The position numbers were made by a program, and so were the translations under genes. A model generated the notes under the pieces. The model did no database searches and was not told the DNA's origin. It saw only the letters and a program-made list of their open reading frames with translations. Below, one piece after another: positions 1-4,750 of a DNA stretch of 8,678 nt (its first letter is position 1; each line of letters starts with the position of its first letter). Source of the DNA: Candidatus Pacearchaeota archaeon (GTDB taxonomy: Archaea > Nanoarchaeota > Nanoarchaeia > Pacearchaeales > GW2011-AR1); assembly GCA_002686195.1 (NCBI GenBank), contig NZAS01000230.1:1-8678 (forward strand), read 5' to 3'.

Positions 1-491
1 TATCCCATGAATTCCGGAGCGGTGTAAAATTACATTTAATATTTGACGGCCAACCAGACCCAACAAAGCATCTTACTTTGCAGCCAGTAACAGAAGGACA
101 AACAGGCGAAGACAAAATCTATCTAAACAAGAAGGATATCGGATCAATAATAAAAAAAATGCTCTACAAATATAAACCTGGTATAAAGAACGAAGTTTTC
201 CCAGGATATTGGATTGAAAAACAATCCTTATTACAAGTCCTCAAATCTTTGTCTGCACAAAATCAAATATATGTCCTAGACCCAAAAGGAGAAGATATTA
301 GAAATATAAAAATAGCCAAAAATCCAGTATTCCTATTAGGAGACCACCAAGGCCTTCCCTCCCTAAAAAAAGAACTCAAAAAACTAAAAACAATCCCTGT
401 CTCAATCGGAAAACGCACATATTTCGCCTCTCAAACCATCTCCATAATCAACAATGAACTCGACCGCTTAGAAGATTCTGGAAATCTATAA
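1..491 (+). CDS. trmY: tRNA (pseudouridine(54)-N1)-methyltransferase, 5'-truncated by the window edge
   Basis: SPOUT-class methyltransferase of the TrmY (DUF358) family, which uses S-adenosylmethionine to methylate N1 of pseudouridine 54 in the tRNA T-loop of archaea. The frame is open to the left edge (first full codon at base 3), so about 162 C-terminal residues are present and roughly 30-40 N-terminal residues are missing. Seen: SHEFRSGVKLHLIFDGQPDP near the start, matching the family's SHA-R-V-VHL-L-G segment; a central LGDHQG motif for the cofactor-binding knot; and VSIGKRTYFASQTI followed by NNELDR at the end, matching the family's conserved C-terminal S-G-R-Y-A segment and HNELDR end. 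A TTG at 78 opens a shorter frame, but conserved family sequence lies upstream of it, so it is not the start. The gene ends 44 bases before the DUF362 gene, which has its own TATA box. Confidence 0.9.
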   Translation, partial: SHEFRSGVKLHLIFDGQPDPTKHLTLQPVTEGQTGEDKIYLNKKDIGSIIKKMLYKYKPGIKNEVFPGYWIEKQSLLQVLKSLSAQNQIYVLDPKGEDIRNIKIAKNPVFLLGDHQGLPSLKKELKKLKTIPVSIGKRTYFASQTISIINNELDRLEDSGNL

Positions 492-506
492 TCAATTACA
501 CAAATA

Positions 507-515
507 GTTATAAAC
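507..515 (+). promoter_or_regulatory. TATA box of the DUF362 gene (leaderless)
   Basis: The sequence gttataaac lies in the 44-base gap after trmY and is centred about 25 bases upstream of the ATG at 536. Archaeal transcription starts about 25 bases downstream of the TATA box, so the predicted transcript would begin at or next to the start codon. No Shine-Dalgarno sequence precedes the ATG, which fits a leaderless message. Confidence 0.65.
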
Positions 516-535
516 CTCCTAGTTATTAAAGAAAA

Positions 536-1327
536 ATGGCAAAAGGAGCATCTATCAAATTCAAATCATATGAACAAACAATTCCCCAAATCCTAGAAGT
601 TTTAAATCTCTCCTCAGAACTAAAAAAATACGACAAAATCATCTTAAAACCATTCCTCTCTCCAGAAAAAGAACTCTCAACTCCATCAGATCTAACAGAA
701 CAAGTCCTAAAATTCGTCTTAGAAAACAAAAACCCTGTTTCAGAAGTTTTCATGGCAGAAGGCGCTGACGGCGTAGAAACAGAAGAACTTTTCAATCACT
801 TGGGCTACAAAGACATCGCAGAAAAATATTCAATACCTTTCATAGATTTAAACCAAACAGAAACTGAAATCGTAGAACACCCAGACTTTACAAAATTCGA
901 GACAATCCACTACCCAAAAATCTTAAGAGAAAGCTTTGTAATCTCCTTAGCAAAATTAATGCCAGATCCTGAGATTGCTCTTTCAGGTTCTCTATCAAAC
1001 ATGCTTGGAGCATTCCCCTCCTCAAAATATTCTGGCTTTTTCTCCTCAACAAAAAACAAAATAAGAAAATGGCCCCTAAGATATGCAATCCATGACATTG
1101 TAACTTGCAAAATGCCAAACTTCGCTCTTTTAGACAACTCAGAACAAGGCACAATTTTAGCAGGCCTTCCTCTTGAAATTGACAAACAAGCTTCCCGGAT
1201 TTTACAAACCGACCCAAACGAAGTAACTTATCTAAAACTCATAGAATCCTCATTCTTAAAACAAGAAGAAATCGAGAAAAAGCGCCAACAAGCTAGGATA
1301 TCCTCAGAAATAATCCAAAAAGAATAA
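536..1327 (+). CDS. DUF362 domain protein without a ferredoxin domain
   Basis: A 263-residue protein recognised as DUF362 from its ordered landmarks: LKPFL (37-41, the family's IKPN-like strand), AEGADG (74-79, family GEG), EELFNHLGYKDIAEKY (83-98), SGSLSNMLGAFP (150-161, family SLKNMMG), AIHDI (184-188), ALLDN (197-201) and LAGLPLEID (208-216, family GTDPVAVD). The role of DUF362 is poorly defined; larger members carry a C-terminal 4Fe-4S ferredoxin domain and have been suspected of redox functions. None is present here: the only cysteine is C191, and the tail from about 240 is a charged helix rich in K, E and Q. The Asn that normally follows Lys-Pro is Phe here (F40). There is no signal peptide or membrane segment, so it should be cytoplasmic. 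Start at 536 is chosen because the TATA box fits it. The family call is firm; the function is unknown. Confidence 0.82.
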   Translation: MAKGASIKFKSYEQTIPQILEVLNLSSELKKYDKIILKPFLSPEKELSTPSDLTEQVLKFVLENKNPVSEVFMAEGADGVETEELFNHLGYKDIAEKYSIPFIDLNQTETEIVEHPDFTKFETIHYPKILRESFVISLAKLMPDPEIALSGSLSNMLGAFPSSKYSGFFSSTKNKIRKWPLRYAIHDIVTCKMPNFALLDNSEQGTILAGLPLEIDKQASRILQTDPNEVTYLKLIESSFLKQEEIEKKRQQARISSEIIQKE

Positions 1328-1331
1328 ATAT
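1323..1331 (+). promoter_or_regulatory. TATA-like box of the acylphosphatase gene
   Basis: The sequence aataaatat overlaps the stop codon of the DUF362 gene (1325-1327) and is centred 25 bases before the ATG at 1352. It is weaker than the other boxes here, and the acylphosphatase could instead be read through from the gene upstream. No Shine-Dalgarno sequence is seen in the 24-base gap. Confidence 0.45.
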
Positions 1332-1351
1332 CTCTTTAATCTAAAATACAC

Positions 1352-1627
1352 ATGAAAAAGTCCACAAGATTAAAAATCACAGGTTCTGTCCAAGGCGTTT
1401 TCTTTAGACAATTCATAAAAGATAATGCAGAAAAAAATAACATAAAAGGTTATGTCAGAAACTTAGAAGACAGCTCCGTAGAAGTCTTCCTCGAAGGCGA
1501 ACAAGAATCCGTAGAAGCAATGATTGCTCTATGCAAAAGAGGCCCACAACATTCTCTAATTAGAAACGTAGAAGAAAAAGAAGAACCTTATCAAGACTTC
1601 AAAGAGTTTAAAATCTTAAAGTTTTAG
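1352..1627 (+). CDS. acyP: Acylphosphatase
   Basis: A 91-residue single-domain acylphosphatase, which hydrolyses acyl phosphates such as carbamoyl phosphate or 1,3-bisphosphoglycerate to a carboxylate and phosphate in the cytoplasm. The length is exactly that of the family. The phosphate-binding loop GSVQGVFFR (11-19) ends in the catalytic R19. The second signature, GYVRNLEDSSVEVFLEG (33-49), supplies the catalytic N37. The C-terminal FKILKF (86-91) is the usual last strand. The family fold is the ferredoxin-like sandwich. It lies 24 bases after the DUF362 gene on the same strand. The physiological substrate cannot be told from sequence. The identification is secure. Confidence 0.95.
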   Translation: MKKSTRLKITGSVQGVFFRQFIKDNAEKNNIKGYVRNLEDSSVEVFLEGEQESVEAMIALCKRGPQHSLIRNVEEKEEPYQDFKEFKILKF

Positions 1628-1630
1628 TCT

Positions 1631-1671
1631 TTGAAGCACTAAGAATTTTTCCTAAATTCTTTTAGTTTCAA
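1631..1671 (+). other. Imperfect hairpin after acyP, possible transcript end or processing structure
   Basis: In the 101-base gap before lysS, two arms can pair around a 5-base loop (1649-1653). The pairs are ttgaa (1631-1635) with ttcaa (1667-1671), cta (1639-1641) with tag (1663-1665), and agaattt (1642-1648) with aaattct (1654-1660), with small unpaired bulges between. It starts 4 bases after the acyP stop and ends before the lysS TATA box. A role as a 3' end or stabilising structure of the upstream message is inferred; AT-rich sequence forms such arms fairly easily by chance. Confidence 0.35.
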
Positions 1672-1695
1672 GGAATTCAAGATACTCAAATTCTA

Positions 1696-1708
1696 AATAT
1701 ATTTAAAC
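1696..1708 (+). promoter_or_regulatory. TATA box of lysS (leaderless)
   Basis: The sequence aatatatttaaac contains an atttaaac core centred 25 bases before the lysS ATG at 1729. The bases between are pyrimidine- and A-rich with no Shine-Dalgarno sequence, so a leaderless lysS message is predicted. This promoter would also drive the histone-like gene downstream. Confidence 0.65.
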
Positions 1709-1728
1709 CCCCTTCATCTAATATTAAA

Positions 1729-3210
1729 ATGGGCAGACAAGACCAAATAACAAAAGAACGCCTTAGGAAACTAGAAGAATTAAGAGCTCAAGGCATAAAT
1801 CCATATCCTTACAAATTCTCTTTTGACTCTTATTCTGCAGACATCCATGAAAAATACTCAAAATTAAAATCAGGTGTGTCCAAGAAAGACAAAGTAAAGG
1901 TAGCCGGCCGCCTCATTTCATTTAGAGACTTAGGAAAAATCGCCTTCGGCGTTCTTCAAGACAGCAAAGGAAAAATCCAAATCGTTTTACAAGGCCCAGA
2001 AACCCCACCTAGTGTCTCCAAGTTCTTCAAAAAATACATTGACTCCGGAGATTTTCTAGGAATCCAAGGCCACCCTTACAAAACAAAACGCGGAGAACTT
2101 TCAATCTTAATAAAATCTGCAGATTTACTAACAAAGTCTCTCCTCCCCCTCCCAGAAAAATTTCATGGATTAAAAGACGACGAAGAAAGGTTAAGAAAAA
2201 GATATCTAGAAATAATAACAAATCCAGATGTAAAGGAAATGTTTATCAGGAAAGCAAATTTTTGGAACACTATTCGCTCTTTCTTAATATCTCATGACTT
2301 TCTAGAAGTTGAAACACCAATTCTAGAAACAGCAGCAGGAGGAGCGGCAGCAACACCTTTCAAAACACATCATAATGCTTTAAACATACCTCTCCATCTT
2401 AGAATCTCAATGGGTGAGCTTTGGCAAAAGAAATTAATGGTGGCGGGTTTTGGAAAAACATTTGAAATAGGCAGACAATTCAGAAACGAAGGCATGGATG
2501 CAGAACATCTTCAGGATTATTCCCAAATGGAATTTTATTGGGCCTATTCTGACTACAAAGACGGAATGAAATTGGTAAAAGAACTTTACAAAACAATAGC
2601 AAAATCAGTTTTTGGTACAACAAAATTCGAACGTAACGGCTTAAAATTCGATTTAGCAAAACCGTGGATGATTATAGATTTTTCAAAAGAAATCAAAAAA
2701 CAAACAAGTATTGATATCTGGAAAGCATCAAAGGAAGAAATAATTTCTAAATTAGAAAAACTAAAAGAAGAACACGACCCAAAACTTGATAGGATCAGAT
2801 TAATAGATATTTTATGGAAATATTGCAGAAGAAAAATTCCGGGTCCTGCTTTCCTAACAGGACAGCCAGTAGAATTGACACCTCTTGCCAAAAAAGATGA
2901 TATAAATCCAAAAACAGTCCAACAATTCCAAGTTATTTTAGCAGGCTCTGAAGTGGGAAATGGTTATTCAGAGCTTAATGACCCTCAAGATCAGGAAGTT
3001 CGTTTTCTAGAACAAAGAAAATTAGCACAATCTGGAGATACAGATGCTCATCCACATGACGCTGATTTTGTTGAAGCCCTAAAGTACGGAATGCCTCCAA
3101 CCTGTGGCTTCGGCTTTTCAGAAAGACTTTTCGCATTCTTAGAAGGCAAGCCAATAAGGGAAACAGTCATATTCCCCCTCATGCGCCCAGAAAAGAAAGG
3201 AGGTAAATAA
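1729..3210 (+). CDS. lysS: Class II lysyl-tRNA synthetase
   Basis: A 493-residue enzyme that attaches lysine to tRNA-Lys using ATP. Domains in order: a charged N-terminal helix with the class II LysRS opening EELRAQGINPYPYKF (16-30), an OB-fold anticodon-binding domain (about 55-140), the linker LPEKFHGLKDDEERLRKRYL (141-160), then the class II catalytic core. Motif 1 is around 181-199 (EVETPILE), motif 2 around 245-276 (FEIGRQFRNEG, then QMEFYWAYSDY), and motif 3 around 456-486 (R466 in SERL, then the family ending IRETVIFPLMRP). Lysine-pocket positions are kept: E268 and Y270, and N411, Y413 and E415 in EVGNGYSELNDP. This separates it from the related AspRS and AsnRS. Motif 3 reads TCGFGFSERL rather than the usual TGGLGIGIDRL. 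Many euryarchaea use the unrelated class I LysRS, so a class II form in an archaeon is notable. The tail KKGGK is encoded by the ribosome binding site of the next gene. Confidence 0.96.
   Translation: MGRQDQITKERLRKLEELRAQGINPYPYKFSFDSYSADIHEKYSKLKSGVSKKDKVKVAGRLISFRDLGKIAFGVLQDSKGKIQIVLQGPETPPSVSKFFKKYIDSGDFLGIQGHPYKTKRGELSILIKSADLLTKSLLPLPEKFHGLKDDEERLRKRYLEIITNPDVKEMFIRKANFWNTIRSFLISHDFLEVETPILETAAGGAAATPFKTHHNALNIPLHLRISMGELWQKKLMVAGFGKTFEIGRQFRNEGMDAEHLQDYSQMEFYWAYSDYKDGMKLVKELYKTIAKSVFGTTKFERNGLKFDLAKPWMIIDFSKEIKKQTSIDIWKASKEEIISKLEKLKEEHDPKLDRIRLIDILWKYCRRKIPGPAFLTGQPVELTPLAKKDDINPKTVQQFQVILAGSEVGNGYSELNDPQDQEVRFLEQRKLAQSGDTDAHPHDADFVEALKYGMPPTCGFGFSERLFAFLEGKPIRETVIFPLMRPEKKGGK
3196..3204 (+). 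promoter_or_regulatory. Strong Shine-Dalgarno sequence for the histone-like gene
   Basis: The sequence aaaggaggt lies inside the last codons of lysS, 6 bases before the ATG at 3211. Its ggaggt core is a full match to the anti-SD end of 16S rRNA. It is the strongest ribosome binding site in the window. It supports translation of a short gene that would otherwise be easy to overlook. Confidence 0.8.
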
Positions 3211-3378
3211 ATGACAGATCTAATTGTAAAATCAAAAATCAAAGACGTTGTCGACGGCCTAAACGTTTCAACAGAAGTCTTCGAAGCCCTTAACGAAAAA
3301 GTCAACTCTCTCCTAAAAGACGCAGGTGAACGTGCCAAAGCCAACGGCCGACGAACCCTACAAGCAAGAGATTTATAA
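3211..3378 (+). CDS. Short histone-fold protein, DUF1931-like, 55 residues
   Basis: A small gene whose ATG directly follows the lysS stop codon, with a strong Shine-Dalgarno sequence. The protein begins MTDLIVKSKIKDVVDGLNVS and ends ANGRRTLQARDL. Seen: a short first helix (about 4-16), a loop, a long amphipathic second helix (about 20-45), then a basic GRRT turn (46-49) and a brief third helix that stops at RDL. This order matches a single histone fold with a shortened third helix, as in the small DUF1931-type prokaryotic histones (compare the Bdellovibrio Bd0055 class). The GRRT turn corresponds to the Arg-Thr DNA-contact loop of histones. The likely role is a dimeric DNA-coating protein. 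It is probably cotranscribed with lysS, and hjc follows 22 bases later. Function is inferred from fold resemblance alone; the coding call is well supported. Confidence 0.8.
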   Translation: MTDLIVKSKIKDVVDGLNVSTEVFEALNEKVNSLLKDAGERAKANGRRTLQARDL

Positions 3379-3384
3379 ATCTCT
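3367..3384 (+). promoter_or_regulatory. hjc TATA box inside an 18-base perfect palindrome
   Basis: The sequence agagatttataaatctct is its own reverse complement. Its centre, atttataaat, is a strong archaeal TATA box 25 bases before the hjc ATG at 3401, predicting a leaderless hjc message. The palindrome also contains the last codons and stop of the histone-like gene. The symmetric flanks could be a site for a dimeric repressor that blocks the TATA box, or could be coincidence around a self-complementary TATA core; only the TATA role is well supported. Confidence 0.65.
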
Positions 3385-3400
3385 CTTCTTTTTCTTATTC

Positions 3401-3793
3401 ATGTCAAACAAAGCCAAAGGCTCAAAAGCAGAACGCGAGCTTGTTAAATTATTTACAGAGCAAAGTTGGCGAGCAGTCAGAGTCGCAGGCTCTGGAATTG
3501 GCGAAGACTCGCCATGCGATATAATCGCCGCCCGCACGGGAAAAAAAGGTTATACAATAGAAGCAAAATCTTCTAAGAAATCAACAATCTATATCTCAAG
3601 AGAACAAATCCAAGACTTCATGCTCTTCTCACATCTAATAGGCCTAACACCAGTAATCGCCGCCCGTTTTAACAGAGAAGGCTGGCTTTTCATAAATCCA
3701 AAATATCTCAAAGACACAGGCAAATATTGGGCACTATCATTAAAAACAGCAAAAGAAAAAGGAAAACGTTTCTCTCAGTTCTTTAAGAATTAG
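3401..3793 (+). CDS. hjc: Holliday junction resolvase Hjc
   Basis: A 130-residue structure-specific endonuclease that cuts four-way DNA junctions in archaeal recombination and fork repair, working as a homodimer. The nuclease motifs of the family are all present: KGSKAEREL with catalytic E11, RVAGSG (27-32) on the next strand, D40 in PCDIIA, and E54 and K56 in IEAKSS, giving the E-D-ExK metal site. The C-terminal half contains GLTPVIAARFNREGWLFINP, the usual Hjc strand pair. Length matches the family (about 120-145). ATG 3401 is preferred over an in-frame GTG at 3326, which would overlap the histone-like gene by 53 bases and add an unrelated Phe-rich stretch. The TATA box at 3371-3380 also fits 3401. 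The stop overlaps that of the convergent gene by 4 bases. Confidence 0.95.
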   Translation: MSNKAKGSKAERELVKLFTEQSWRAVRVAGSGIGEDSPCDIIAARTGKKGYTIEAKSSKKSTIYISREQIQDFMLFSHLIGLTPVIAARFNREGWLFINPKYLKDTGKYWALSLKTAKEKGKRFSQFFKN

Positions 3794-4155
3794 ATGATGC
3801 TAGATGCATCTAGTTCTGGATATAAAATTTCATTATATTTTTGAATTATACAAGAAACTTCTTCCTCATTTGGACCAACAACTTTAATTTCTGCGCCGAT
3901 GCCAACCTCTTCACTATTATGTGTGTCTATTCTTACACTAGACGAACCAACATGATAAATATGAGTTACATTATAACTAGCAACATTCCCACTATCTACT
4001 CTTCTAAAATACCCAATAAAATTCAGCATAACTTTTCTTTCTTTAGCATGATCACAAATACATCTTATTAATGGATTCCCGTTACGAGGTCCTCCATATT
4101 TATCAAGCATAAATTCTTCAGGTATGTCTCTTGCAGTATTTCTAGTAAAGCTCAT
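3790..4155 (-). CDS. Hypothetical protein, 121 residues, family not recognised
   Basis: I do not recognise this protein. It reads as a compact soluble alpha/beta domain: a polar N-terminus (1-28), a segment with C32 and C34 (IRCICDHAKERKVMLNFIGY), alternating strands (about 41-50, 60-78 and 87-95), and a final helix EEEVSCIIQKYNEIL (97-111). It has no signal peptide, membrane span or nuclease-like motif. The strand-strand-helix ending resembles ferredoxin-like small domains, but that is only an impression. Coding is supported by a full open frame with varied, protein-like composition, a TATA-like box 26 bases before the ATG, and tight packing: the stop overlaps the hjc stop (3790-3793), and the peroxiredoxin ends 44 bases upstream on the same strand. 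Codons are mostly T-ending (AAT, GAT, TAT, ATT, GTT), more so than in the + strand genes. Confidence 0.7.
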   Translation of the reverse strand: MSFTRNTARDIPEEFMLDKYGGPRNGNPLIRCICDHAKERKVMLNFIGYFRRVDSGNVASYNVTHIYHVGSSSVRIDTHNSEEVGIGAEIKVVGPNEEEVSCIIQKYNEILYPELDASSII

Positions 4156-4175
4156 AAAATTTCTTTCTATTAAGG

Positions 4176-4186
4176 CTTTTTAAAAC
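4176..4186 (-). promoter_or_regulatory. TATA-like box of the 121-residue hypothetical gene
   Basis: On the - strand the sequence gttttaaaaag is centred about 26 bases before the ATG at 4155, within the 44-base gap after the peroxiredoxin gene. No Shine-Dalgarno sequence is seen, so leaderless expression is likely, although read-through from the peroxiredoxin gene is also possible. Confidence 0.5.
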
Positions 4187-4199
4187 TTGTTATTTTCAA

Positions 4200-4709
4200 C
4201 TAATCCAACGTCTTATCCCCAGTTTTCCACTCAACAGGGCAAAGCCCTCCTGTCTTCAAAGCCTTCAGCACCCTTAGGGTCTCTTCAATACTTCTCCCAA
4301 CATTATCATCGCTAACAACTTGATACCTAAGAACAGAATCAGGATCAATTATAAAAGTCCCGCGCAAAGCAGTCCCATTTTCCTGCAAAACATTAAATCT
4401 CTTAGCCACATTGTGATTTGTATCTCCAATCACAGGAAATCTAACATCCGGCAAATCTCTAGCAAACCAAGCCTTATGACTATGAACAGAATCAGTTGAA
4501 GCCGCAACTATTGTAGCATTTTCATTTTCAAAATCCATCATCTTATCAGAAAATTTCTTTATTTCAGTCGGACAAACAAAAGTAAAATCCAAAGGATAAA
4601 AAAACAACACAACCCAACGTCCACTATAATCACTCAACCTTCCTTGCTTAAAATCGCCATCATGGTAAGCTTCAAATTCAAAATCTTCAATTTTATCTCC
4701 AACTTTCAT
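4200..4709 (-). CDS. Typical 2-Cys peroxiredoxin (AhpC/Prx1 type)
   Basis: A 169-residue thiol peroxidase that reduces hydrogen peroxide and organic peroxides in the cytoplasm. The peroxidatic cysteine C46 lies in the active-site signature P39-x3-T43-x2-C46 (YPLDFTFVCPTEI). R116 (ALRGTFIIDP) and the catalytic R139 (NVGRSIEETLR) follow. The resolving cysteine is C157 in GGLCPVEW, as in typical 2-Cys enzymes that form disulfide-linked dimers and decamers. The C-terminus ends soon after (KTGDKTLD) and lacks the YF motif of overoxidation-sensitive eukaryotic forms. An in-frame TTG at 4754 would add 15 residues overlapping the previous stop; ATG 4709 is chosen because MKVGDKIEDFE is the normal Prx beginning and a TATA box sits 26 bases upstream. 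Its reductase partner is not in the window. Confidence 0.95.
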   Translation of the reverse strand: MKVGDKIEDFEFEAYHDGDFKQGRLSDYSGRWVVLFFYPLDFTFVCPTEIKKFSDKMMDFENENATIVAASTDSVHSHKAWFARDLPDVRFPVIGDTNHNVAKRFNVLQENGTALRGTFIIDPDSVLRYQVVSDDNVGRSIEETLRVLKALKTGGLCPVEWKTGDKTLD

Positions 4710-4730
4710 AAGACACTTGAAAAATTCAGA

Positions 4731-4740
4731 CTTTATAAAA
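4731..4740 (-). promoter_or_regulatory. TATA box of the peroxiredoxin gene (leaderless)
   Basis: On the - strand the sequence ttttataaag lies in the 41-base gap after the cysteine-rich gene and is centred about 26 bases before the ATG at 4709. This supports a separate, leaderless peroxiredoxin transcript and the choice of ATG 4709 over the upstream TTG. Confidence 0.65.
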
Positions 4741-4750
4741 ATTATGGCGC

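Noticed and set aside
888..1217. Two open frames on the - strand inside the DUF362 gene
   Set aside because: They lie opposite a gene with clear family motifs and have no promoter or conserved features of their own.
3326..3400. Longer hjc start at a GTG, adding 25 residues
   Set aside because: It overlaps the histone-like gene by 53 bases and adds a Phe-rich stretch foreign to Hjc; the TATA box and the family N-terminus fit ATG 3401.
3800..3813. 14-base perfect palindrome ctagatgcatctag at the convergent gene ends, possible two-way terminator
   Set aside because: As a hairpin it would have only about a 5-base stem and no T-run, and it is fully inside the coding sequence of the 121-residue protein.
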